Shown: positions 43,638-52,862 of the stretch, piece by piece
Numbering within the stretch: position 1 is the stretch's first letter
Layout: each line of letters opens with the position of its first letter
NCBI GenBank assembly: GCA_023432405.1
Contig: JAEYUQ010000025.1
Location: forward strand, 90,185 to 154,184
DNA: 64,000 nucleotides
Source of the DNA: Actinomycetes bacterium
Lineage (GTDB): Bacteria; Actinomycetota; Actinomycetes; Mycobacteriales; Mycobacteriaceae
Direction of reading: 5' to 3'
Notes under the pieces: generated by a model
Told to the model about the DNA's origin: nothing
Seen by the model: only the letters and a program-made list of their open reading frames with translations
Databases searched by the model: none
Made by a program: the position numbers and the translations under genes

Positions 43638-45209
43638 TTAATCTCGGTTGATAACGATGTTGTGAAATACAGGTTGGCTCTTCCAGTTGAATTCAACATT
43701 GGAAGCATCTTCGGAATAACCACCTGTGACATTGGAATACCAGAGGGGAATAGCAGGAAGATCACGGAACAGGATTTCCTGGGCCTTGTTATAAAGCTTG
43801 ATGGATTCCTCTGGCGTGGCTGCGTTTCCGGCTCTATCCATGGCGGCATCAAATTCCTGGTTGGAGTAATCACCATCATTTGAGGATGCTGAGGTGATGT
43901 AAAGAGGGATCAGGAAGTTCCCAATACTGGGATAGTCAGCCTGCCAACCAGTACGGAATGCAGTGGTAATAGTCCTATTGACAATCTCATCACGCAGGGA
44001 CTTGAAATCTGGATAGGGTGCGCCCACCGCTTCAATGCCCAGAGTATTACGAATGGAATTGGAAACGGCGTCCACCCATACCTGATGTCCACCGTCAGCG
44101 TTGTACGCAATGGAGAAGGTGCCCTCCCACGGAGATAGAGCATCAGCCTGTGCCCATAAATCCCGAGCCTTTTTGGGGTTGTAGACGGTCACCTCACTTC
44201 CCCGAACTTTTCCAGTGAAGCCAGGAAGCACGGGGGAACTGAAATCAGTGGCGGGGGTCCGAGTGTGAGAGAAGATCATCTCAGTAATCAGCGGGCGATC
44301 AATAGCCATGGACAGAGCTTGGCGCCGCAAGATGCCCTCCCGTCCGCTAAAGTGTGGCAGCCTCTCTGGGATGGTGAAACTCTGGAAAACTGCTGCGGGC
44401 TGGTTAATGGAACGATCCTGCAATTCCTGCTCAAAAGCAGCGAAAGAAGCATCAGGAATCTGATCCATCACATCTAGATTCCCCGCCAGCAGATCGGCAT
44501 AGGCAGCATCGGGTTTGGCATAGAACACAAACTGAACCCCCTCATTCTTGGGACGCCGCAAGCCCTTGTAGTGGGGGTTGGGTTCCAAGGTTAAGGACTC
44601 ATTGTGCAACCACCTACGCAGAAGATAAGGGCCGTTACCAATGGGATGTTCACCAAATTCTTTGATGTCCTTATATGCAGAATCTGGAAGCGGATAGTAA
44701 GCACTGTGCCCAAGGCGAAGCGGGAAATCTGCCTCCCTATGAGCCAACTTGATAGTAAAGCTGTAATCATTAACGATCTTGAGACCGCTCATGCTGGGAG
44801 AACCCTCACTGTATCCCTCAATAGATTCAAAGAAGGAAGCGTTGATGAGGGAATGGGCCACCGCATAATTCCAGGCATCCACAAAGTTGTGAGCCAGAAC
44901 CGGAGTGCCATCCGAAAAGAATTCTCCGGGTTTAAGGGTGACTTTATAGAGATCTGGTTTCTCCTGGATGATGGAGGAAGCGAGGTCGTTGTAGGCACGA
45001 CCGGACACGTCATAAGCCACCAACCCACTGAAGAGGAGATCGACAACTTTTCCCCCCGAGGTCTCATTAGTATCGGCGGGAATAAGTGGGTTCTGCGGCT
45101 CAGAGCTCAAAGCGTACACGTAGTTGGGATTGTCTTCGCTGCCTGATGCACACGCAACACAGCTCAAAGCAGCGCACGCGGCAACGAGGATCGAAAGAAT
45201 TGTCCTCAC
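43638..45209 (-). CDS. dppA: Peptide ABC transporter substrate-binding lipoprotein (SBP_bac_5)
   Basis: Extracellular binding protein delivering peptides to the DppBC channel. A signal peptide with Cys residues at 17 and 20 (ALSCVACASG) gives a lipobox; the mature family-5 protein shows EPQNPLIPADTNETSGGKVVDLLFSGLV, SDGTPVLAHNFVDAWNYAV and HPIGNGPYLL. I used the GTG at 45209, preceded by GAAAGG, rather than one at 45233. It is the first gene of the operon. The ligand specificity cannot be read. Confidence 0.92.
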   Translation of the reverse strand: MRTILSILVAACAALSCVACASGSEDNPNYVYALSSEPQNPLIPADTNETSGGKVVDLLFSGLVAYDVSGRAYNDLASSIIQEKPDLYKVTLKPGEFFSDGTPVLAHNFVDAWNYAVAHSLINASFFESIEGYSEGSPSMSGLKIVNDYSFTIKLAHREADFPLRLGHSAYYPLPDSAYKDIKEFGEHPIGNGPYLLRRWLHNESLTLEPNPHYKGLRRPKNEGVQFVFYAKPDAAYADLLAGNLDVMDQIPDASFAAFEQELQDRSINQPAAVFQSFTIPERLPHFSGREGILRRQALSMAIDRPLITEMIFSHTRTPATDFSSPVLPGFTGKVRGSEVTVYNPKKARDLWAQADALSPWEGTFSIAYNADGGHQVWVDAVSNSIRNTLGIEAVGAPYPDFKSLRDEIVNRTITTAFRTGWQADYPSIGNFLIPLYITSASSNDGDYSNQEFDAAMDRAGNAATPEESIKLYNKAQEILFRDLPAIPLWYSNVTGGYSEDASNVEFNWKSQPVFHNIVINRD

Positions 45210-45420
45210 TGTCGGTCCTTTCTCACTCCACAAAGTTATGACAAGACCTTAACCCACAGCAGCGCCTCAGAAGTCACAACGCCGGCTCCAAGGATTTGTA
45301 TCCACCCTCGAACTAGGTGGTTATTGCACCCTGAACTGGGCGACGTCGAGGCGCCGACGTGAGCTGCCCAACCTTGCTGAGAGTGACACCACGCTCCGGG
45401 GGCTGGGTTACGAGTTCAGC

Positions 45421-46191
45421 TCACGCAGCTCCCACGAGATGAAAGGTGCCGCAAAAAATCGAAAGAGCCACACAGCTGCTTCCCAGCAGGAAGCTGCCGA
45501 CGATAAAGGCACCATCTTGTACTGTCAGACGAGATACCCGCGCCCAGGTTCTGTCAGGATAGAGTCCAAAACCCCGAGCTTCCATAGCTGTGGCCAATGT
45601 AGTGCTGCGACGCAAAGAAAACACCAAGAATGAGAAGGACATAGTCAGCCACGCGCGAACTCGCCCCTGATCTCCCATACCGCGTGAACGACGAGCCTGA
45701 GCCAAGTATGTCCAGTCTTCACGCAGCAGGGAGATCATGCGACTACCCGCAACAGCTCCTATCACGAAACGAGCAGGTAGATGAAGGATCTGAGCTAGTC
45801 CATCTCCAAGATCAGTAGGGTCTACCCGCGTCGAGAGAGCCACCGCAGGCACGCCAAAAGCCAGAATACGCAAGAACACTGCGGCCCCCATCACTAGGGA
45901 GTTGTCCGAGACGGTGGCACTTACGAAGTGAATGTATTGCTGACCTTTCGGTTGAGCATAGAGCACCATAGACATAGCTGCGACGGGCGCTATGAGAAAG
46001 ATAGGGAGGCAACGCCTCCATAGAGTTTTCCATCCGCAAAGCGGGAAGAAACATAGTGCTATAAGAGCCGCAGCCGCTGCTGAGAGAATGTCTAGGGTCA
46101 GGAGGAGTGGCACAGTCCAGACAATCAGTGCGCACAACCGAGCCACAGGATGTATAGACACCGTTCGGTGGATAGGCCTTAGCTGCTTCAT
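45421..46191 (-). CDS. ykoC: ECF transporter transmembrane component EcfT (YkoC-like)
   Basis: Scaffold membrane subunit of an energy-coupling-factor importer. The two conserved coupling motifs are ARRSRG (in YLAQARRSRGMG) and AMEARG (in ATAMEARGFGLYP). Five membrane helices are predicted. Its start overlaps the stop of the ATPase gene by four bases. With the YkoE-type S component and TPP riboswitch upstream, the complex imports a thiamine precursor or thiamine. Confidence 0.9.
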   Translation of the reverse strand: MKQLRPIHRTVSIHPVARLCALIVWTVPLLLTLDILSAAAAALIALCFFPLCGWKTLWRRCLPIFLIAPVAAMSMVLYAQPKGQQYIHFVSATVSDNSLVMGAAVFLRILAFGVPAVALSTRVDPTDLGDGLAQILHLPARFVIGAVAGSRMISLLREDWTYLAQARRSRGMGDQGRVRAWLTMSFSFLVFSLRRSTTLATAMEARGFGLYPDRTWARVSRLTVQDGAFIVGSFLLGSSCVALSIFCGTFHLVGAA

Positions 46192-47708
46192 GGCGCTGTC
46201 ACCTCAATGCGGTGATCTCCCAAGGTGGCTATGAAGTCCTCATCGTGGGTCACAGACACCACCGTGACACCATCATCGGTGAGTTCACGAAGCAGACTGA
46301 CCAGTTCTTTGAACGTATCAGGATCCTGCCCAAAGGTGGGCTCATCCAGCAGGAGCAGCTTCGGGGCCGAGACAAGGGACGTCGCCACGGAAAGACGCCG
46401 CTTTTCACCCCCTGAGAGGGTAAAGGGATTGGCATATTCACGATGCCGAAGTCTGAGTCTGTCCAAAAGCTCGTCTACTCGATGGTGTTGAGCCCTACCA
46501 GGGGTTCTATCAGAGTTCCTTTCAGATTCACAGGAGGACTTTCGCCCACAGAAACGGCTCCAGCGAGAATGGCGAGTCAGCCCAGCATGAAGCCCTACCT
46601 CAAGCTCCGCGCGAACGGTGCGGGCTACAAATTGGTGCTCCGGGTTCTGAAAGACAAAACCGATCCGAGAGGCCAACTCGGCCGATGCCCAGAGCGCAGG
46701 GCACGCCGGAAGTAGCTGCTTATCGGGATGAACCTTGGGTAGCTGACCAGGCGGAAAGAGCGATGGAGCCATACGCAACTCACCGCCCAGCGAGGGTAAG
46801 AGTCCTGCAATCGTAAGAGCAAGGGCGGTTTTCCCAGCGCCATTAGGCCCCACAATAACGGTTGAACTCTGCTCTGGAATCCTCAAGCTATGGGCTTTGA
46901 CACCTGGTGCACGCCGCTGGTTGCTGCCAGCTGCCCGCCGCTGGCGTACCTTTGAGCCACGCCCCGACTCACCCCACGTCCCGCTCCACCCTGTGAGCAG
47001 ATCTGTGGCCGTCACCAACGATGGCACGGTTTCACAGGAACGAGCAGGCGGCAGTGCGGAGCGCTGCGGAAACTCCCCCTCCTGCAACTCACCGTTGTCC
47101 AAGAGCAATACTCGATCCACGGGCCACGGACGATGATCCACAACGATGACGGCCACGTCCAGCCTATTGATAGCCTGCATGACTTCCAGACGCCCGGCAG
47201 GATCGAGATTGGCGGTGGGCTCGTCCAGGAGGATCACACGGGCACCCATCGCCAGCACCCCGGCAAGAGCTAGCCGCTGCTTCTGGCCGCCGGACAGGCA
47301 GGACGTTGGAAAATCCAATGGTACGTGAAGACCTACCTGCTCTAAAGCAGCCTCCACACGAGGCCACGTCTCCTGCCTGGGAATTTTGAGGTTCTCGCAT
47401 CCGAAGGCCACGTCGTCGCCCACACGGGGGGCAATCACCTGCGAATCTGGATCTTGCAGCACCAGCCCTACAGGCCCTTCTACCCTCCTCCTTCCTCGCC
47501 ACGTTGCATCGTCATCCACTCCCGCAAGAACCCTCAGCAGTGTGGACTTACCACTTCCAGATGGGCCAGTGATGAGGATTTTTTCTCCGGCATCTACCCG
47601 AAGATCAATCTTGTGCAGGGTATCCGAGGTGCTCCCCAGATGGCGGTACTCAAACTCTCGAAGCTCAATCACAGCCCTACCAGGCACCCCAGCTAGAGAC
47701 TCACTCAC
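46188..47708 (-). CDS. ykoD: ECF transporter fused double ATPase (YkoD-like)
   Basis: Two ECF-type ATPase domains in one chain of 506 residues. The first has GPSGSGKST (48-56), LSGGQKQRLAL and LLDEPTANLD; the second has GPNGAGKTA (287-295), a Q-loop in FQNPEHQF, LSGGEKRRL and LLLDEPTFGQD. A basic linker (residues ~250-275) joins them. It overlaps both neighbours by four bases, so S component, ATPase and EcfT are translationally coupled. Confidence 0.92.
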   Translation of the reverse strand: MSESLAGVPGRAVIELREFEYRHLGSTSDTLHKIDLRVDAGEKILITGPSGSGKSTLLRVLAGVDDDATWRGRRRVEGPVGLVLQDPDSQVIAPRVGDDVAFGCENLKIPRQETWPRVEAALEQVGLHVPLDFPTSCLSGGQKQRLALAGVLAMGARVILLDEPTANLDPAGRLEVMQAINRLDVAVIVVDHRPWPVDRVLLLDNGELQEGEFPQRSALPPARSCETVPSLVTATDLLTGWSGTWGESGRGSKVRQRRAAGSNQRRAPGVKAHSLRIPEQSSTVIVGPNGAGKTALALTIAGLLPSLGGELRMAPSLFPPGQLPKVHPDKQLLPACPALWASAELASRIGFVFQNPEHQFVARTVRAELEVGLHAGLTRHSRWSRFCGRKSSCESERNSDRTPGRAQHHRVDELLDRLRLRHREYANPFTLSGGEKRRLSVATSLVSAPKLLLLDEPTFGQDPDTFKELVSLLRELTDDGVTVVSVTHDEDFIATLGDHRIEVTAP

Positions 47709-48268
47709 AGGCTACGACCAGCCTCAAAGCGATCCAACACCCCTGTTCGCACCAGGGCTTTCACCAACCACCAGCCCACTAGACCGGCCAACACAGCCCC
47801 CGACACAAGAGTGCATCCCGTATAGATCAGATTGAACTCCAGTGTTTTAGCCAGATTTCCAGAGAGGAACAGCTCCAGCACTATCGCCCCTACACCTGCA
47901 CCCATTCCAGCGAGAACTGCCGCCGTCACACTGAGGCGTCGCCAAGTAAGAAACACCAGCTCCGCACCTAAGCCCTGTGCCAGTCCTGAGAGCAAGGTGG
48001 TAGCCCCCCATTGATTTCCTGTAGCAGATATGGCGGCAGCTAACAGCTCCACGAAAAGTGCAGCGCCCGGTCTGCGAATGATGAGTCCTCCCAGTACTCC
48101 CCCGATGAGCCAGATTCCATTAGCCAGCCCTCCGAGGCCAGGAGTGAGAGCATCCATGAGGGCGTACCAAATCCCACCCAGGGAATTCCATACTACGAAC
48201 AGGACTCCGGTGGCCATCCCCAGCACTGAGGCGCTCACAATATCCACAACACGCCACGATTTCACCAT
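47705..48268 (-). CDS. ykoE: ECF substrate-binding component YkoE (hydroxymethylpyrimidine/thiamine)
   Basis: Integral-membrane S component of 187 residues, about six helices: VVDIVSASVLGMATGVLFVVWNSLG, LANGIWLIGGVLGGLIIRRPGAALFVELLAA, NQWGATTLLSGLAQGLGAELVF. The pattern is that of YkoE. The ATG at 48268 directly follows the TPP riboswitch, giving a purine-rich GGGAAGGAAG site; a much longer frame reading through the riboswitch is not credible. Substrate follows from the riboswitch and the family, not from residues I can identify. Confidence 0.88.
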   Translation of the reverse strand: MVKSWRVVDIVSASVLGMATGVLFVVWNSLGGIWYALMDALTPGLGGLANGIWLIGGVLGGLIIRRPGAALFVELLAAAISATGNQWGATTLLSGLAQGLGAELVFLTWRRLSVTAAVLAGMGAGVGAIVLELFLSGNLAKTLEFNLIYTGCTLVSGAVLAGLVGWWLVKALVRTGVLDRFEAGRSL

Positions 48269-48273
48269 GACTT

Positions 48274-48377
48274 CCTTCCCTATCGCCGGCATGATCCGGA
48301 TCAGGTTCATTCGGTTTACTCGGTTACGCCCGATATATCTCAGCCATCGCATCTGATGACACCCGCGGTTCCGGGAG
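48274..48377 (-). promoter_or_regulatory. TPP riboswitch (THI element) upstream of ykoE
   Basis: On the minus strand the conserved aptamer blocks are visible: CGGGTG, GGCTGAGA near 48334-48341, and GAACCTGATCCGGATCATGCCGG with the closing GCGATAGGGAAG. The final GGGAAGG is a few bases before the ykoE ATG and overlaps its ribosome-binding site. Thiamine pyrophosphate binding should hide that site and switch off the ykoEDC importer. Confidence 0.95.
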
Positions 48378-48440
48378 CAGGATAGCACACGTCCCGTAAA
48401 ATAGAGCCCCAAAAGAAGTGGGAAACGCGGAAGGATCACC

Positions 48441-49346
48441 ATGGCATTTGGCATTGCCGCTTTACTTGACGACGTCGCGGTGCTGGCGAAGGCTGCCGCA
48501 GCCAGCGTGGATGACGTGGCTGCCGCCACAGTGAAAACAAGCTCGAGAGCATTTGGATTGGTGGTGGATGATACCGCTGTTATCCCTGGCCAGCTTGTGG
48601 GGGTGGATCCTTCGAGGGAGCTTCCTATCGTCGGGAAAATCGCTGTGCGCTCTCTGGCCAATAAGGCTCTGGTGCTGGCGGTGGCCATGCTCCTGGCGTG
48701 GGTAGCACCCTGGCTGCTCACTCCTATCCTCATGCTGGGCGGCACCTATCTGTGCTTTGAAGCCGCCGAGAAGGTAGCAGAAAAGCTCCACCTTGTATCT
48801 GAGGAATCTGAGGAGGACACCGCTCGCACCGAGAAAGAGCTTGTTGCCTCGGCAACCCGCACTGATTTAATTCTTTCGGCAGAAATCATGGTTCTGTCCA
48901 TGAACGAGGTGATGGATAAGCCGTTCTGGGAGCGCCTCATTGTCTTGATTTGTGTGGGGCTGGCTATCACCATAGGCGTCTACGCTGTGGTGGCCGTCCT
49001 CATCAAAATTGATGATGTCGGCTTAAAAATGCAGCAGAAGGACTCCACTAAACACCTGGGGACCCTTCTGGTGAAAGCCATGCCCGTCATTTTGAGCATT
49101 ATCACCGTGGTAGGAATGTTCGCAATGCTGTGGGTGGGGGGACACATTCTCATCACTGGCTGCGCGGAGTTTGGTTGGGAATGGCCGCATCACCTAGCTG
49201 AAACTGCATCCAGCGGAGGCGGAATCCTCGGCTGGCTGGGCGATACCGGAGTGAGCTTGGTCTTTGGCCTCATCTGGGGCCTGGTAATTATGGGGATTGT
49301 GATACTTGTGAAAAGGATAGTACTCAATGTGAAGAAAGATCACTAG
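48441..49346 (+). CDS. DUF808-family membrane protein
   Basis: Inner-membrane protein of unknown function in the DUF808 (YedI) family. MAFGIAALLDDVAVLAKAAAASVDDVAAATVKTSSRAFGLVVDDTAVIPGQ and GIRPSRELPIV-like GVDPSRELPIVGKIAVRSL match the family pattern, followed by ALVLAVAMLLAWVAPWLLTP and four further helices, 301 residues, near the family average. AAGGATC precedes the ATG. It is divergent from the thiamine-importer operon and followed by an unrecognised gene 39 bases downstream. Confidence 0.85.
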   Translation: MAFGIAALLDDVAVLAKAAAASVDDVAAATVKTSSRAFGLVVDDTAVIPGQLVGVDPSRELPIVGKIAVRSLANKALVLAVAMLLAWVAPWLLTPILMLGGTYLCFEAAEKVAEKLHLVSEESEEDTARTEKELVASATRTDLILSAEIMVLSMNEVMDKPFWERLIVLICVGLAITIGVYAVVAVLIKIDDVGLKMQQKDSTKHLGTLLVKAMPVILSIITVVGMFAMLWVGGHILITGCAEFGWEWPHHLAETASSGGGILGWLGDTGVSLVFGLIWGLVIMGIVILVKRIVLNVKKDH

Positions 49347-49385
49347 AATTCCAAGAGTTCCCTCAGAATTCAGGAGAGTATCCTC

Positions 49386-50798
49386 ATGCCTTTCCACCCC
49401 TTCCCGGTTCCGGCTCGCGCACACGGCACCTCCCACAGGTACGATGTGGCGCATACCAACCAGTCCATGTTGGTTTCCCGCCTCTACCGGGCCGAGTGGA
49501 CAGGACAAGAGTTCACGGTCCCGGTCACCCTTCTCGACGACCCTCGTGGTGGGGGTTTCAAGGTGAAGTGGGACTACGGCGTAATTGGTACGCTCCCCCA
49601 GACTGTGCGGCAACACTACCCAGAACTCACCCGAATTCTGCGTTCTTCCCTTAATCCCGAAGTAACAGCCTGGATTTCACCAGATCACGAAGGGCTCCGC
49701 ATTTCTGTGGAGCTTGCAGATCCCGGGCTTCTTCTCCCTATTAATAAGTGGCCAGCCTCCCCCTGGATGCTGATGCCTTATGGAGAGCCCTTTGAGATTG
49801 ACGTGGAAATCTCGAGTACCTCTGTGAAGCAGAAACTAGCTGCCTGTAACCACCGTCAATTTCTTGTCCGCCTGGCATTGATGGACGACGATTCCATCGC
49901 TGTTTTAGCTGGCGGAAAAGAACTTGAAGATGACGTGGTAGGTGTACTCCATGAGCCCGCCTATACAGAGCTAAAAGATGCCATCAACCACTTTGAAATG
50001 CTTGGTCTTATTCCCGTGGCTCGGGCATATTCCTGGGATGGAAAGGCCACGGTGGAGGCAATCCGCACAGCTGATCTCACCGAAGAGCAATTAGAGCCGC
50101 CTATTTCTCCCATGCGTCAGCTCATTGACGAATCAGGAGCAACACCTGGGACTGGCAGCTCTTCATCATCCACCTTCGACGATCTAGCCCAAACAGGGGT
50201 CATCCAGGTGGCGGGAGGACCGGCTACAGTCACAAACAAGGGCAACGGGCAGTGGGCGCTCACCATGCCCTCAGAGACATTTCCAGCTGTGACACCTGAA
50301 CGCATAGCAGAGTACGAGGCAGCACTCTCGAAAACGGAGTCCCAGCCTACTGCCCCTCCCGAACCACCCACTGAAGCCTTTAAAGCTGTAACTACCCAAA
50401 AGCCCCATGTAGGTATGGAGATGGGTGTGTCCGAGGGGCGTCGCAAGGTGGAAGAGGCATTACGAGATATGCCCGAGACTCCCCTGTGGCCAGTACCCCC
50501 TCTACCTCCGGGACCTGCCTTTCAACGCAATATGAACCGGCAGCGTCCACGCCCTGTAGCTACAGCCAGAACCACGCCTCGCGTGACACCTGTGCCTGCT
50601 TCCCTCTCTCCCTCTATAGCTGACCGTGAGCTCACCTCACCTGAGCCGGAACGCCACACCCCAGAACATCTCAACGCGTCCCCGGAGGAGTGGGACTCTG
50701 ATTTCACACAACCACAGCAGCACTCAGGACGGATTATTACGTGGTCCATTGTGCTGGCGGTGATTGTGCTCATCATCCTCTTTGGCATCATGTTGTAA
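49386..50798 (+). CDS. Unrecognised tail-anchored protein
   Basis: I do not recognise the family. The first ~230 residues look folded (RLYRAEWTGQEFTVPVTLLDDPRGGGFKVKWDYGVIGTLPQ; NPEVTAWISPDHEGLRISVELADPG), a beta-rich pattern vaguely like a ligand-binding domain. Residues ~240-450 are Pro/Thr/Ser-rich linker. The C-terminus ends with a single membrane helix (IITWSIVLAVIVLIILFGIML, ~449-470), a tail anchor with no signal peptide. It starts at ATG 49386 and lies 39 bases after the DUF808 gene, so the pair may be co-transcribed. Confidence 0.8.
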   Translation: MPFHPFPVPARAHGTSHRYDVAHTNQSMLVSRLYRAEWTGQEFTVPVTLLDDPRGGGFKVKWDYGVIGTLPQTVRQHYPELTRILRSSLNPEVTAWISPDHEGLRISVELADPGLLLPINKWPASPWMLMPYGEPFEIDVEISSTSVKQKLAACNHRQFLVRLALMDDDSIAVLAGGKELEDDVVGVLHEPAYTELKDAINHFEMLGLIPVARAYSWDGKATVEAIRTADLTEEQLEPPISPMRQLIDESGATPGTGSSSSSTFDDLAQTGVIQVAGGPATVTNKGNGQWALTMPSETFPAVTPERIAEYEAALSKTESQPTAPPEPPTEAFKAVTTQKPHVGMEMGVSEGRRKVEEALRDMPETPLWPVPPLPPGPAFQRNMNRQRPRPVATARTTPRVTPVPASLSPSIADRELTSPEPERHTPEHLNASPEEWDSDFTQPQQHSGRIITWSIVLAVIVLIILFGIML

Positions 50799-50920
50799 CA
50801 CCACTCAAAAACTTTGCACTCGGGGGTAAAAATATCGCCTTCAGAGCGTTAGATTCGTCACAAATCCACCGATACCACGGTTAAATCAGCCTTTTGAACT
50901 CCCCCAAAATAAGGGAATGT

Positions 50921-50945
50921 ACGTGCTACTTTTGTCGGAGCACGT
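50921..50945. promoter_or_regulatory. Inverted repeat upstream of glpD
   Basis: ACGTGCT (50921-50927) and AGCACGT (50939-50945) form a perfect 7-bp inverted repeat with an 11-base spacer, 124 bases before glpD in a 270-base gene-free stretch; TAGCATAGAT follows and could contain a -10 element. A candidate operator of the glycerol genes. Confidence 0.35.
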
Positions 50946-51068
50946 TAGCATAGATTGCAGAACTTTCAGAGCTTTCGAAATCGTTCAAAAGAATAATGTT
51001 TCTGCTGGTAAAAGAGCATTTTTTGGCGCTTCTCCCAGTAGAACACCCTCTCACTGACAGGAGTCATA

Positions 51069-52769
51069 GTGTTAAAGGTTCCTTCACCCGTACTCAATAA
51101 AGAAAGCTATAAGGAAGCCTGGCGTGCTTTCGAGGAAGAGCATTTCGATCTGGTCATCATAGGCGGGGGTTCTGTTGGTGCAGGAGCGGCTGTCGACGCC
51201 GCCACCCGAGGACTTAAAGTTGCCGTCCTTGAAGCGCGAGACTTTGCCGCAGGCACCTCCTCGCGCTCATCCAAGATGTTCCACGGTGGTCTGCGCTACC
51301 TCTCCATGCTGGACTTCAAGTTGGTGGCGGAAGGTCTCCATGAACGTGAACTCTCCATGTCCACACTAGCTCCACACCTGGTGAAACCCCTCAAGTTCCT
51401 CTTCCCACTCACCCACCATGCCTGGGAACGAGTCATGATGTTCGGCGGATTCACCCTTTACGACCTCATGGGTGGCGCCAAGACAGTGCCCATGCAGCGG
51501 CACTACACCCGCAAAGGTGCCCTCAAGATGGCGCCTGGCCTGAAAGATGATGCTATCGTTGGTGGTGTCCGTTACTACGACACCCTTGTCGACGACGCCC
51601 GTCACACCATGACTGCCCTGCGCACCGCCGCAGCTCATGGTGCCGTGGTGCGAAGTGCCACAGAGGTCATTGACTTTGTGAAAGATGGCGAGCGTGTGAT
51701 CGGCGCCAAGATTAAGGACACCGACACCGGCGCTACCACCACCATTTACGCTGATGCGTTCATTAACGCCACGGGTATCTGGTCAGATGAGCTTCAGGAA
51801 CTGGCCAAGGTTCAAGGTAAGTTCACCGTTCACACCTCTAAGGGTGTTCATCTGGTAGTTCCCAAGAGCGCCATTGAAGCCGATGCCGCACTGACCTTCG
51901 TGACCGAAAAGTCCGTTCTCTTCGTCATCCCTTGGGGCGCTTACTGGATTGTGGGAACCACAGACACCGATTGGAAGTTGGATCTGGCTGATCCTGCCGC
52001 CACCCAGGCAGATATTGATTACATCCTGGATGAGCTCAATATGAGAGTCAAGAAACCTCTCACCCGTGATGACGTCATCAGCGTGTATGCAGGGCTTCGT
52101 CCTCTGGTGGCCGGTGAATCAGATTCCACCACTAAGCTGTCACGTAACCACGCCGTCGCCAGGGTAGCTCCTGGACTGGTATCTGTGGCAGGCGGTAAGT
52201 ACACCACCTATCGTGTCATCGGAAAAGATGCCGTGGATATGGCGTGCAAGGACATCAAGCGGTCCGTGGGTAAGTCTGTCACTGAGCACGTTCCGCTGCT
52301 GGGTGCCGATGGTTACGCAGCCTTGAATAATGAGGCGGCAAGCCTAGCTGCTAAGTCCGGCTTGACCGAGGAGCAAATCCATCACCTCTTGGATCGCTAT
52401 GGAAATCTCATCTTCGAAGTGCTTTCTTCGGAGGATCCTGCCCTGCTAGAGACCGTTCCTGGTGCTCCTGCATATCTGTGGGCAGAGGTCAAGTATGCGG
52501 TGGACCACGAAGGCGCACTCCACCTCAATGACATCATTGACCGCCGCACCCGCATCAGCATGGAATATCCCAATGCTGGTCTGGATTCAGCGGCCGCCAT
52601 TGCAGATTTTGTGGCTCCCCTTTTGGGCTGGGATGATGCCACCAAGCAAAAAGAGCTGGACGTCTTCACCGAGCGCGCCAAGGCATTCCTCAATGGCCAG
52701 ACGCTGCCCACAGATGAAGCTGCAAACTCTGTGCTCACCAGCGCTCCTCGTCCCAATCCTCATATCTAA
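51069..52769 (+). CDS. glpD: Aerobic glycerol-3-phosphate dehydrogenase
   Basis: FAD enzyme of the membrane face that oxidises glycerol-3-phosphate to dihydroxyacetone phosphate and passes electrons to quinone. The FAD-binding GGGSVGAGAAVDAATRG (32-48), FAAGTSSRSSKMFHGGLRYL, FVIPWGAYWIVGTTDTDW and the C-terminal GLRPLV segment are intact; 566 residues is usual. GTG or ATG ambiguity: it starts at GTG 51069 with GACAGGAG upstream. First gene of glpDFK, the operon for glycerol use. Confidence 0.95.
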   Translation: MLKVPSPVLNKESYKEAWRAFEEEHFDLVIIGGGSVGAGAAVDAATRGLKVAVLEARDFAAGTSSRSSKMFHGGLRYLSMLDFKLVAEGLHERELSMSTLAPHLVKPLKFLFPLTHHAWERVMMFGGFTLYDLMGGAKTVPMQRHYTRKGALKMAPGLKDDAIVGGVRYYDTLVDDARHTMTALRTAAAHGAVVRSATEVIDFVKDGERVIGAKIKDTDTGATTTIYADAFINATGIWSDELQELAKVQGKFTVHTSKGVHLVVPKSAIEADAALTFVTEKSVLFVIPWGAYWIVGTTDTDWKLDLADPAATQADIDYILDELNMRVKKPLTRDDVISVYAGLRPLVAGESDSTTKLSRNHAVARVAPGLVSVAGGKYTTYRVIGKDAVDMACKDIKRSVGKSVTEHVPLLGADGYAALNNEAASLAAKSGLTEEQIHHLLDRYGNLIFEVLSSEDPALLETVPGAPAYLWAEVKYAVDHEGALHLNDIIDRRTRISMEYPNAGLDSAAAIADFVAPLLGWDDATKQKELDVFTERAKAFLNGQTLPTDEAANSVLTSAPRPNPHI

Positions 52770-52788
52770 AAGCCCACTACCGCATAGA

Positions 52789-52846
52789 GGGGGTTCCTCC
52801 CAACGTCGGCATAAGGCCGACAAGGGAGGTGCCCCCGCTGTTTTCT
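52789..52846 (+). terminator. Compound hairpin between glpD and glpF
   Basis: Three nested helices: GGGGG/CCCCC (52789-52793 with 52832-52836), CCTCCC/GGGAGG, and GTCGGC/GCCGAC with an ATAAG loop; TTTT follows at 52841. It would act as a strong terminator or attenuator within the glp operon, 17 bases before the glpF start. Confidence 0.75.
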
Positions 52847-52862
52847 AAGAAAGGTCATTGAC

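Noticed and set aside
44604..45146. 180-codon open frame on the plus strand
   Set aside because: Antisense to the peptide-binding protein gene, which is complete and has a signal peptide and lipobox.
48269..48745. Long N-terminal extension of ykoE
   Set aside because: The extension would run through the TPP riboswitch and overlap the divergent DUF808 gene; the GGAAGG-ATG at 48268 explains the real start.
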